This document shows positions 52,518 through 60,678 of a stretch of DNA of 64,000 nt, one piece after another. How positions within the stretch are numbered: the first letter of the stretch is position 1; each line of letters starts with the position of its first letter. Position numbers and translations under genes: made by a program. Source of the DNA: Pseudolachnospira sp964507035 (GTDB lineage: Bacteria > Bacillota > Clostridia > Lachnospirales > Lachnospiraceae); the NCBI GenBank assembly GCA_964507035.1, contig CAZDOQ010000001.1, positions 1 to 64,000 on the forward strand, read 5' to 3'. Below the pieces are notes generated by a model. The model was not told where the DNA came from. It saw only the letters and a program-made list of their open reading frames with translations, and made no database searches.

Positions 52518-53567
52518 CTAGCCTTTCTTGCCAGCCTGCCGCGCTTCTTCTCCCTCAGGTGCCGGATCGGACGGAGCGGTTTCTGACGGGGCGGAGGCTT
52601 GCTCTTTCTCCTCTTCTGCCCCCCTCCCTCTCTCATAATCCATCTTCCGCACATGATACTGGACATCCTCCAGGATCTTCCGGTTGGCGGCAATGATATC
52701 CGCCTGGAGGCCCACCACAAAGGTGGTGACCCCGGAGAGCATCAGGGTGCTGGCCAGGATCAGAGACTGGATGTGGCCGTTGCTGTCCCCCATGAAAAAG
52801 AAATAGAGAAAGCGAACCCCCACAGCAAAGCCCAGCAGGAACAAAATGCCGCCGATGACCGTAAAGCACAGGAGCGGCCGGTACATGAGCAGAGCCCGGA
52901 GAATGGTCACCATGGACTTTTTCACATAGCCGAACATGCTGTGGAACAGCCGGGAAGGCCGCAGTTCCTCGTTGGTCCGGATGGGCACGGATGTGATGGC
53001 CATCTTCTCCCGTCCTGCCTGGACAATGGTTTCCAGGGTGTAGGTGTACTCGTTGACCACATTCATCCGCATGGCCGCATCCCGGCTGTAGGCCCGGAAG
53101 CCGCTGGGAGCGTCGGGGATGGTGGTCCGGGAGGCCTTGCGCACCACCCAGCTTCCAAAGTGCTGCAGCTTCTTCTTCAGCGGGGAGAAATGGGCGGTGG
53201 CGTCTATGGGCCGCTCCCCGATCACAATATCCGCCTTGCCCTCCAGAATCGGCTGCACCAGCTTGCCAATATCCTCACCACAATACTGGTTGTCCGCGTC
53301 TGTGTTCACAATGATGTCCGCCCCGTTCCGCAGGCAGGCATCCAGACCGGCCATAAATCCCTTGGCCAGTCCCCGGTTCCGTTTGAAATTCACCACATGG
53401 CGGACGCCCCACTCCCGGGCCACCCGGACGGTGTCGTCCCGGCTGCCGTCGTTGATGATCAGATACTCAATGCTATCGATCCCCGGAATCTGCCGGGGCA
53501 GCGCATTTAAGGCCACCTCCAGCGTCTCCGCCTCATTGTAGCAGGGAATCTGTATAATCAGCTTCAT
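52518..53567 (-). CDS. Glycosyltransferase family 2 of the dolichyl/polyprenyl-phosphate sugar synthase type
   Basis: A 349-residue protein. The GT-A domain opens MKLIIQIPCYNEAETLEVAL and has NTDADNQYCGEDIGKLVQP (about 90-108), the DxD region of DPM1/GtrB-like enzymes. Two hydrophobic segments follow at about 228-250 and 262-285, then a charged, Ala/Pro/Glu-rich tail. Such enzymes load a sugar on undecaprenyl phosphate for use by GT-C enzymes outside the membrane. The PMT-like protein at 17916-20306 is the only GT-C candidate I see in the window. It is the first gene after the promoter at 53.65 kb. Confidence 0.85.
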   Translation of the reverse strand: MKLIIQIPCYNEAETLEVALNALPRQIPGIDSIEYLIINDGSRDDTVRVAREWGVRHVVNFKRNRGLAKGFMAGLDACLRNGADIIVNTDADNQYCGEDIGKLVQPILEGKADIVIGERPIDATAHFSPLKKKLQHFGSWVVRKASRTTIPDAPSGFRAYSRDAAMRMNVVNEYTYTLETIVQAGREKMAITSVPIRTNEELRPSRLFHSMFGYVKKSMVTILRALLMYRPLLCFTVIGGILFLLGFAVGVRFLYFFFMGDSNGHIQSLILASTLMLSGVTTFVVGLQADIIAANRKILEDVQYHVRKMDYERGRGAEEEKEQASAPSETAPSDPAPEGEEARQAGKKG

Positions 53568-53650
53568 GTTTTTCTCCCTTATCTGCCAGTAAGATCCCAG
53601 GAGCCATCCGCAGCAGCACAGACAGGACCTGGAGGCTCACATGTAGCATT

Positions 53651-53679
53651 AGTATAAACGGATTTGCCGGAAAGGTCAA
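53651..53679 (-). promoter_or_regulatory. Internal sigma-A-type promoter overlapping the flippase stop codon
   Basis: Minus-strand TTGACC (53679-53674), a 17-base spacer and TATACT (53656-53651). The -35 box covers the TGA of the flippase gene (53678-53676). A leader of about 77 bases runs to the GT2 start at 53567. It can drive the genes from 53567 down to 44882 independently. Confidence 0.75.
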
Positions 53680-55205
53680 TTCCTCTTTCCCAGCCGCTTC
53701 CAAAGCTTCCAACGGACCCGGCGCAGTTCCGGCGCAAGCACCAGGCTCACCGCCCCATAGACCACCGCTGCGGCAGCGGTAAAGAGCGCCCCCTCCCCCA
53801 CAAACAGCAGCCAACTCCCCGTGGGGACCGGGAAGATGTGAGCGGCCCACACCACGGCGGCAAAGACCGCCAGGTGGACCAGATACAGCCGGTAAGACCT
53901 GCCGGGGCTCCGGCCCAAAATCCGCCGGTTGGCGTAGAGGATGATATCATTGGTCCGGTACAGCAGCGCCGCAGCGGTGCCCAACAGCACCCCGTAGATC
54001 CCCAGACTTCTCACAAGCAGCAGGCTCACCGCCAGGTTGATGGCCGCCTCCGCCGCCGCCCGGGGAGCCGTCTCCCGGAAATGCCCCGCCACGTCGATGG
54101 TGTTCTGAGCCGCCCGGCGGCTGCTGCTTAAGATCTCAATGGCCACAAAGAGCAAGGGAAGCCAGAGATCCGCGTACTGCGCATCTGTAACGCCCTGCGT
54201 GTACAGGCTGATGAAGGACGGGTACAGCAGGTAAGTCACCGTCAGCAAGGTGAAACTGGCCGCGGTGTAAGCGGCATCAAACAAATCCAGCACCTTCTCA
54301 TACCGCTTCCGGTCCCAGGCGTACTCCTGGCCCAAGATAAACAGGAAGCTTTCGCTGATCTGATAGATCAGCTGGGAGATGGCGGAGACCACCATTTTGT
54401 ACACCGAGTAGATACTGACCACCGTCAACCCGCTGAACACCGTCAGGATCAGCACGTCCGTGTTCTGGAACACCAGCTGGGACACCTGATGGACCAGCAC
54501 AAAATTTTTCTGCTCCACCGCCTTCCAGTCCGGGGCAACCGAAAGATCCAGCCACCGGTAGTTTCGCCGGATATAGTACAGATAATACCCGGTCTGGGCC
54601 AGGCTGGCCAGAAATCCCAATCCCATGACCAGCACAATGTCCACCCCGGCCCAGATCCCCGCCAGCTTGGCCAGGCTCACCAGCACTTGCCCCAGGGTCT
54701 GGGCATTACTGACAATATACTTTTTTCCCTCTGCCTGGAGAAGAATCTTGTACTTTCCCTGATACCAGAAATTCACCGCGTTTCCCAGGCCGGAAAACAC
54801 AATAACCCCCGCCACCTGATAGGCGGGAATACTGCCGGAGAGAAAAATGGTGTAGGCGCCGGCAAAGACCAAAATCCCCGCCAGGTACAAAAGGCTGGCC
54901 CGGTCATAGTACCGCTTGGTGGCCGCCATGATCCGGCAGATCTCCGCCGGGCTTTCCTGGCCCACCGGCCGGTACAGGGCCTGGAGGGAGGCAGCGCCGA
55001 TCCCCGCCTCCAGCAGGACAAAATAGGCAAAGATCTGGTTCACCGAGTTCAGCAGCCCGTTGACCTCCGAACCATATCCCACAATAAAAAAGCGCGGCAA
55101 AAGCAGGCCAATGACAATGGTCACCGCCTGGCCTGCCACCGAGTAGATGAGATTTTTTACACCGCGCTTCTGATCTGACAAATTCTGTGGACTCCTTTCA
55201 ACCAT
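53676..55205 (-). CDS. Oligosaccharide flippase (Wzx/MOP family)
   Basis: A 509-residue polytopic protein with about fourteen hydrophobic segments. The N-terminus KNLIYSVAGQAVTIVIGLLL and GYGSEVNGLLNSVNQIFAYF identifies the MOP flippase family. The start is uncertain: ATG 55205 lacks a ribosome site, while a TTG at 55181 (codon 9) has AAAGGAG about 10 bases before it. It should translocate a lipid-linked repeat unit made by transferases in this block. This is the third flippase gene in the window. Confidence 0.87.
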   Translation of the reverse strand: MVERSPQNLSDQKRGVKNLIYSVAGQAVTIVIGLLLPRFFIVGYGSEVNGLLNSVNQIFAYFVLLEAGIGAASLQALYRPVGQESPAEICRIMAATKRYYDRASLLYLAGILVFAGAYTIFLSGSIPAYQVAGVIVFSGLGNAVNFWYQGKYKILLQAEGKKYIVSNAQTLGQVLVSLAKLAGIWAGVDIVLVMGLGFLASLAQTGYYLYYIRRNYRWLDLSVAPDWKAVEQKNFVLVHQVSQLVFQNTDVLILTVFSGLTVVSIYSVYKMVVSAISQLIYQISESFLFILGQEYAWDRKRYEKVLDLFDAAYTAASFTLLTVTYLLYPSFISLYTQGVTDAQYADLWLPLLFVAIEILSSSRRAAQNTIDVAGHFRETAPRAAAEAAINLAVSLLLVRSLGIYGVLLGTAAALLYRTNDIILYANRRILGRSPGRSYRLYLVHLAVFAAVVWAAHIFPVPTGSWLLFVGEGALFTAAAAVVYGAVSLVLAPELRRVRWKLWKRLGKRN

Positions 55206-55221
55206 AAGATTTAGGAGGAGC

Positions 55222-56208
55222 CTACCGCTTCAGCAGTCCCCGGACCGCCTCCATACCCCAAAGCCGTCCCCAGCGCTCCCGGCAAATCCAGCCGGTCTTT
55301 CGGCGGATGCGGCCAGGCATCCGGACCACATAGGGGTTTTGCCGCCAGCCCGGGAACCGCTCCTCCATCTGCCGGCCCGCCCGGGCCGCCAGGTCCCGGC
55401 GGCCGCACTGGAAGAACCGCATGCCGCCAAGCAGCAGCAGATGAAGCCACCAGAGATACTCCGTCTCCTCCGGATAGTCCTGCTCCAGGGCTTCCCGCAG
55501 ACGCTCCGCCACCGGAAAAATGTCCTCCAGGGAGTTCCGGTACCCCTCCTGCCGCATAATGGACTGGGGACTCTGGGCATAGTGGTAGACCGGCATGCCG
55601 GTCCAGCCGATCCGCCCGGTCCGCAAGACCAGCAGAGGCAGAGTGGCCAGATCCTCATAGATCTGCCCTTCCGGAAACCGCAGGGACCCGCCCCAGGGAC
55701 CATTTTCCCACAGGCTCCGGCGGACCCACTTGTTCCAGGGACAGGGCCGGGTCAGCAAATATTCCCGGGAAGACAGTTCCCCATCCCCCCCAGGCCGGGC
55801 CGCCGCCTCAAAGGCAGTGTAGGGCCGCTTGCTCCCCTCCGGCAGTTCCTCCCACCCGTCAAAGAGAAGGATGTCCCAGTTTTGGCTCTGGCGCAGGTCC
55901 CAGAGACGGCCCAGGCAATTTTCCTCCAGCCAGTCGTCGCTGTCCACCCAGGTCACAAACTCCCCCCGAGCCGCCGAAAGCCCTGCGTTCCGGGCGGCGG
56001 CCACCCCCTGGTTTTCCTGACAGGTCAGGGAAATCCGCTCCGGCTCCCGCCGCCGGTATTCCTCCAAAATCCGGCGGCTTCCGTCTGTGGAGCCGTCGTC
56101 CACCAGAATTACCTCATAGTCTGAAAGATCCTGGCGCAGCAGGCTCTCCACACAGCGCCGGAGAGTTTCCTCCCGGTTGTATACCGGAACCAAAATACTC
56201 AGCTTCAT
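55222..56208 (-). CDS. Glycosyltransferase family 2
   Basis: A 328-residue GT-A enzyme beginning MKLSILVPVYNREETLRRCV, with FVTWVDSDDWLEENCL near 88-103 holding the metal-binding Asp pair, and QIYEDLATLPLLVLR near 190-204. It is of the same general EpsJ-like type as the proteins at 49188, 57401 and 58514 but clearly diverged. A gap of 3 bases separates it from the upstream GT4 gene. Donor unknown. Confidence 0.87.
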   Translation of the reverse strand: MKLSILVPVYNREETLRRCVESLLRQDLSDYEVILVDDGSTDGSRRILEEYRRREPERISLTCQENQGVAAARNAGLSAARGEFVTWVDSDDWLEENCLGRLWDLRQSQNWDILLFDGWEELPEGSKRPYTAFEAAARPGGDGELSSREYLLTRPCPWNKWVRRSLWENGPWGGSLRFPEGQIYEDLATLPLLVLRTGRIGWTGMPVYHYAQSPQSIMRQEGYRNSLEDIFPVAERLREALEQDYPEETEYLWWLHLLLLGGMRFFQCGRRDLAARAGRQMEERFPGWRQNPYVVRMPGRIRRKTGWICRERWGRLWGMEAVRGLLKR

Positions 56209-56211
56209 AGG

Positions 56212-57384
56212 CTAACTCCAGATCAGTCTCTCCCACTGCTCCCGGGAGATCTGATTGTCAAAGGACTGGGACTGGAGTTTCTCCCGGAACTGCCTCAGCA
56301 GGTCCGGGTTTTCCAGCACCGTCCGCAGTTCATCCTCGATCCCATCCGACGAATTTTCGCAGACCAGCCCGCAGCCGGTGAGGCCAATGAGCTTGGCGGA
56401 GGATGTGGTTTCTGTGGTGAGCACCGGCAGGCCCAAGGCCTTGGCCTCGTCAAAGACCATGGGGGCCGCCTCGTGGAAGGAGGGCAAAAACAGGGCGTCC
56501 GCCCGCTTCATATAACAATAGGGATTGTCCTGGGCGCCCAAAAGAAAGATCCGGTCCGCCAGCCCCGCCTCCCGGACCCCCTTCTCAAACTCGTCCCGGT
56601 TCGGGCCGTCTCCCAGCACATACCACCGGAGGTTCTCATAATCCCGCATCACCCGGCGCATCACCTCCAGAGCCCGGAGATGCCCCTTTTCCGGAGTAAT
56701 CCGGGAGACGGAGATCAGATTCAGATAGTCCGGGGAGAAAAGGTCCACCGGCTCCTGGCCCAGCTTCCGGATGGTCAGGTAGTCCGTGCAGTTGTAGACA
56801 ATCTTGGTCCGCTCCGACAGATCCGGCATCACCCGCAGAAAAGCGGCGCGGCAGCCTCGGGATACGCAGGCCACCCTGTCAAACTTCCGGTACACCTTCC
56901 GGTTGCCCCGGGTGTTCCCGCCGTAGTGCTCAAAATCGCAGTGCACAAAGGAGATCTTCCGGGCCGCCTCCACTTTCTGGAGCACAAAGGCATTGCAGCC
57001 AATGGCAAAGGCCCGGCTGGAATTGTCCTGGGCAAAGGAGACCGCCACGTCATACCCGGGCAGAGACGGGACCGTGGAAAACACCAGCCGCCGGGGCAGG
57101 CCGTTGCCGAACACGCGGCTGAAAGCCACCAGAAAGCCCCTCAGCGCCGCCAGCCGTCCGGACTGCTGCCGCACTTGGGCCTGGGGCATCCCCAGCAGGG
57201 GCAACAGTCCTTCCGAGGGCAGCAGGCGCACATCCTCCGGCACGTCCCGCAGGTAGGGGCCCCAGGGGTAAAACAGCAGCAGGTCCACCGCGTAGTCCCG
57301 GCGGATCTCCCGCAGCAGGTTCACCAGCGCCTTGGGGATCCCCCCCATGTCCAGATTGTTGCACACAAACAGGATCTTTTTCAT
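56212..57384 (-). CDS. Glycosyltransferase family 4
   Basis: A 390-residue GT-B enzyme with the opening ILFVCNNLDMGGIPKALVNL, where the GG loop for the acceptor side is visible. The donor half has LISVSRITPEKGHLRALEV and an FLPSFHEAAPMVFDEAKALG motif, a variant in which the usual E-G-F triad is E-A-A. GAGGAGAAGGG precedes the ATG. It is of the capsular-polysaccharide GT4 type. Donor unknown. Confidence 0.86.
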   Translation of the reverse strand: MKKILFVCNNLDMGGIPKALVNLLREIRRDYAVDLLLFYPWGPYLRDVPEDVRLLPSEGLLPLLGMPQAQVRQQSGRLAALRGFLVAFSRVFGNGLPRRLVFSTVPSLPGYDVAVSFAQDNSSRAFAIGCNAFVLQKVEAARKISFVHCDFEHYGGNTRGNRKVYRKFDRVACVSRGCRAAFLRVMPDLSERTKIVYNCTDYLTIRKLGQEPVDLFSPDYLNLISVSRITPEKGHLRALEVMRRVMRDYENLRWYVLGDGPNRDEFEKGVREAGLADRIFLLGAQDNPYCYMKRADALFLPSFHEAAPMVFDEAKALGLPVLTTETTSSAKLIGLTGCGLVCENSSDGIEDELRTVLENPDLLRQFREKLQSQSFDNQISREQWERLIWS

Positions 57385-57400
57385 CCCTTCTCCTCTCTCC

Positions 57401-58465
57401 TCATCCCTTGACCCGCCGGAACAGCCCCGGCAGATTGGCCTTAACCCAGTGCAGGCCCCGGCCCGCCAGCAGGCAGGGGCCGCTCCAGCGCCGCTTCAGG
57501 CAGAAGGAAAGCAGCCTCATGCCCCGGCCTCCTGGGCAAACCCAGGGAAGCAGTTCCCGGTACAGCTCACTCCCATACACCTGCTCCAAAAACTGTTTCC
57601 GGTCCCGGTGCCGGAGGCCCATCCGCCGGTCCGTGTTCCGCTCCAGGGCCGAGGCCAGATACCGGAGCCAGATGCCGCCTATGATCCGGCGCACCTCCGG
57701 AGTGTCCTGCCCCCAGCTTTGCTGCTGGGTGAGCAACCCGGACACACGCCCCATGGCCACCGGATAATAATCCGGCAAAAACCGGTGGGTCAGGCTGTTC
57801 CCCGCCCGGAGATGGTAGTGGATGGGGGCGGTGGGAAGCAGGTTCAGGGAGGAAAGGTCCTGGAAAAAGATCAGATTGAACTGGATATCTTCATTGAAAG
57901 GCTGAACCGGAATGGAGGTGTTCAAAGCACGCCAGACCGAGGTCCGGTAGGCTTTGTTCCAGAAATAGCCGTACAGGCTTTTCTCCTCCAGGGTCAGCAC
58001 CACCTGCCGCACCTGCTCCCGGGTATCAAGTTCCGCCGCCGGCACCGTGATCACCTTCTGGTCCACCAGCCGTTCTTCCCCGTCCAGGGTATCCTCCTGC
58101 AATCCCCAGACCACCGCGTCCGCCGGATGGCGGACCAGGGAGGCCGCCACCTGGGCCAGCAGGTCCTTCTCGTACGCATCGTCCGCGTCCAGAAACATCA
58201 AAAACTCTCCGGCCGCTGCCCGGACCCCCGCGTCCCGGGCCCGGGCAGCCCCCACATTGGAATCCAGGGAGATCACCCGGAGCCGCTCATCCTCCCCGGC
58301 CAGCCGCTCCGCCAGCAGCAGTCCCTGATCCTCCGAGGCATCGTCCACCAGCAGCAGCTCATAATCGGAAAAAGTCTGCTCAAGCACTGAGCAGACTGCC
58401 GCGGACAGCGTTTTCTCCCCGTTGTGAAAGGGGAGAATAATACTGAATAACGGGTGTTTTCCCAT
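57401..58465 (-). CDS. Glycosyltransferase family 2
   Basis: A 354-residue GT-A enzyme starting GKHPLFSIILPFHNGEKTLS, with EFLMFLDADDAYEKDLLAQ near residues 87-105 carrying the DxD region. QPFNEDIQFNLIFFQDL near 190-206 occupies the position of the catalytic-base block. AAGGAGATG precedes the start. It lies between a GT2 and a GT4 in the run, with small gaps of 48 and 16 bases. Sugar specificity cannot be read. Confidence 0.86.
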   Translation of the reverse strand: MGKHPLFSIILPFHNGEKTLSAAVCSVLEQTFSDYELLLVDDASEDQGLLLAERLAGEDERLRVISLDSNVGAARARDAGVRAAAGEFLMFLDADDAYEKDLLAQVAASLVRHPADAVVWGLQEDTLDGEERLVDQKVITVPAAELDTREQVRQVVLTLEEKSLYGYFWNKAYRTSVWRALNTSIPVQPFNEDIQFNLIFFQDLSSLNLLPTAPIHYHLRAGNSLTHRFLPDYYPVAMGRVSGLLTQQQSWGQDTPEVRRIIGGIWLRYLASALERNTDRRMGLRHRDRKQFLEQVYGSELYRELLPWVCPGGRGMRLLSFCLKRRWSGPCLLAGRGLHWVKANLPGLFRRVKG

Positions 58466-58513
58466 TATGGCATCTCCTTATGGCAGAGTTTTCCCCGGCA
58501 GGCGCCCCGCCTT

Positions 58514-59575
58514 CTACCGCCTGGCCTTCAGAGTGGCAAAGATCTTGGTGCTCCGGGTTTTCACAAAGGTAATGGCCTGGGCCTCCCACAGAGTCAGGGT
58601 GACGCTCCTCATCCGGATGGGCACCAGCATCAGCTGCATCATCCGGGAGCGGGGTTTTACCAACTTCAGGGAATGGCGCACGTTCTGGGTGGAGATCCAG
58701 GCCCGGATCTTCTCCTTTTTCTCTCGGCGGCTCAGTTGACAGTTGGGGTTGGTGAGATTTTCCAGGCAGCCGATGAACCGTTCAATATAGCGCCGGGCCA
58801 CCATCTCCCGGCTGGCAGCGTCGCCTACGCCCCAGTGCCGGTACAGCTCCTTCATCCAGAAGTGCTCCTCCTCCCGCTTCTCATACATCCCTTCCCGGTA
58901 GGCGGCGGTCTCAGACTCCGCTCGCTCTCGGATAAAATGGTAGTAACACCGGGAACTGACCGTCACCCGCTCCACATCCCGGATCACAGCCAGAATAAAG
59001 GGGAAATCGTCCCAGAAGGTGGCGGGAAACCGGAAATGCCCCTCCTCCACGTAGGAGCGGAGCCACAGCTTGTTCCAGGGTGCATACAGCTGATTCTTGT
59101 CAAAGAGCCTGTAGGCGTTTTCATGGAATTCCCGGGCATTATGAAACACAGCGTCCTCCACCTGCAAGCAGTCCCGGCGGAACTTGCCCGGTCTGTAGTA
59201 GGTGTCAATATAGAAACCGGTGACCACAATCTGGGCCTGATCCCGATCCGCCAGGGCCACCATGTCCGCCAGCATCTCCGGCTCCGCCCAGTCGTCCGCA
59301 TCCATAAAATACAAGTACCTGCCCCGGGCCGCGTCCATGGCCAGATTCCGGGCGCTGGGCGCGCCGCCGTTTTCCTTGTGGAACACCTGGATTCTGGGGT
59401 CCCGGGCCGCGTAGGACTCGCAGATCTTCCCGCTCCTGTCCGGGCTGCCGTCGTCCACCAGCAGCAGTTCCCACTGGGAAAGGGTCTGATGCAGCACGCT
59501 CTCCACCGCCCGGGCCACGTAACGCTCCACTTTGTAGACCGGAATGATCACACTGACCAGAACCTGCTCTGTCAT
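58514..59575 (-). CDS. Glycosyltransferase family 2
   Basis: A 353-residue GT-A enzyme from ATG 59575. It begins TEQVLVSVIIPVYKVERYVA, and YLYFMDADDWAEPEMLADM near 90 supplies the DxD metal site. FWDDFPFILAVIRDVERV lies at about 192. The start overlaps the stop of glf as ATGA. An ATG 9 bases earlier (59584) is equally in frame and also near the GGAGAGGG site. The C-terminal 60 residues are very basic, possibly contacting the membrane. It is next to the galactofuranose-precursor gene, so a Galf transferase role is possible but unproven. Confidence 0.86.
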   Translation of the reverse strand: MTEQVLVSVIIPVYKVERYVARAVESVLHQTLSQWELLLVDDGSPDRSGKICESYAARDPRIQVFHKENGGAPSARNLAMDAARGRYLYFMDADDWAEPEMLADMVALADRDQAQIVVTGFYIDTYYRPGKFRRDCLQVEDAVFHNAREFHENAYRLFDKNQLYAPWNKLWLRSYVEEGHFRFPATFWDDFPFILAVIRDVERVTVSSRCYYHFIRERAESETAAYREGMYEKREEEHFWMKELYRHWGVGDAASREMVARRYIERFIGCLENLTNPNCQLSRREKKEKIRAWISTQNVRHSLKLVKPRSRMMQLMLVPIRMRSVTLTLWEAQAITFVKTRSTKIFATLKARR

Positions 59576-60678
59576 ACCGGCCATTCCCTCTCCACCAGCC
59601 GGAAAGCCGAGGCAATCACCTTGTCCATATCATAGTAGCGGTACTCGGCCAGGCGGCCTCCCAGAATCAGATCCTCCTCCGCATCCGCCAGTTTCCGGTA
59701 CTGTTGGTACAGCTGCTGATTCTTCTCATCGTTCACCGGATAATAGGGCTCGTCCCCCGGCTGCCACTCCGCCGGATACTCCCGGGTGATCACAGTCCCC
59801 GGCTGGGTGCCAAAGTCAAAATGCTTGTGCTCTATGATCCGGGTGTAGGGGGTCTCCCGGTCCGTGTAGTTGACCACCGCCACTCCCTGGTAGTTTTCCT
59901 CCTCCAGCACCTCCGTTTCAAACCGCAGGCTCCGGTACTCCAGGCGGCCAAACCGGTATCCGTACAGAGAGTCCAGGGTGCCGGTGTAGAGCACCTTCTC
60001 CCCCAGCTTCCGGTACTCCTCCGGCGCCTCGTTGAAATCCGTGGAGAGCCGCAGGTCGCAGCCCTCAAACAGTTTTTCTATGAGGCCATTGTAGCCCCCC
60101 ACCGGAATCCCCTGGTATTTGTCATTGAAGTAATTGTTGTCATAGGTATAGCGCACCGGCAGACGGCGGATGATAAAGGCCGGCAGGTCCCGGCAGTCCC
60201 GGCCCCACTGCTTTTCCGTGTAGCCCTTGATCAGCTTCTGGTAGATATCCCGGCCTACCAGGCGGATGGCCTGCTCCTCCAGGTTGGCCGGTTCCCCGGT
60301 GACGCTGCCCCGCTGCTCCTCTATGATGGCCCGGGCTTCCGCCGGGGTCCGTACCCCCCACAGCCGGTTGAAGGTGTTCATATTAAAGGGCATGTTGTAC
60401 ATTTCCCCGTGGAAGTTGGCCATGGGGGAATTGGTAAAGCGGTTAAACTCCACCAGACTGTTCACAAACTCCCACACCTGCTTGTCGGAAGTGTGAAAGA
60501 TATGGGCCCCGTACCGGTGCACCGGAATGCCCTCTACGTTCTCACAGTACAGATTGCCCCCCAACTGTTCCCGCTTCTCAAGTACCAGGCAGGACTTACC
60601 CCTCCGCACCGCGTGCCAAGCGAACACGCCTCCGAACAGTCCGCCGCCCACGATCACATAATCATACTTTTTCTTCAT
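59572..60678 (-). CDS. glf: UDP-galactopyranose mutase
   Basis: Interconverts UDP-galactopyranose and UDP-galactofuranose with reduced FAD in the cytoplasm. The protein is 368 residues, the normal bacterial length. It starts KKKYDYVIVGGGLFGGVFAW (FAD-binding GxGxxG at 11-16) and has YGAHIFHTSDKQVWEFVN, NMPFNMNTFNRLWG and the KGYTEKQWGRD block of the family. An open frame extends upstream, but ATG 60678 matches the family and has AAAGG 9 bases away, overlapping the phosphotransferase gene end by 17 bases. It predicts a galactofuranose-containing polymer. No galE is in the window. Confidence 0.95.
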   Translation of the reverse strand: MKKKYDYVIVGGGLFGGVFAWHAVRRGKSCLVLEKREQLGGNLYCENVEGIPVHRYGAHIFHTSDKQVWEFVNSLVEFNRFTNSPMANFHGEMYNMPFNMNTFNRLWGVRTPAEARAIIEEQRGSVTGEPANLEEQAIRLVGRDIYQKLIKGYTEKQWGRDCRDLPAFIIRRLPVRYTYDNNYFNDKYQGIPVGGYNGLIEKLFEGCDLRLSTDFNEAPEEYRKLGEKVLYTGTLDSLYGYRFGRLEYRSLRFETEVLEEENYQGVAVVNYTDRETPYTRIIEHKHFDFGTQPGTVITREYPAEWQPGDEPYYPVNDEKNQQLYQQYRKLADAEEDLILGGRLAEYRYYDMDKVIASAFRLVEREWPV

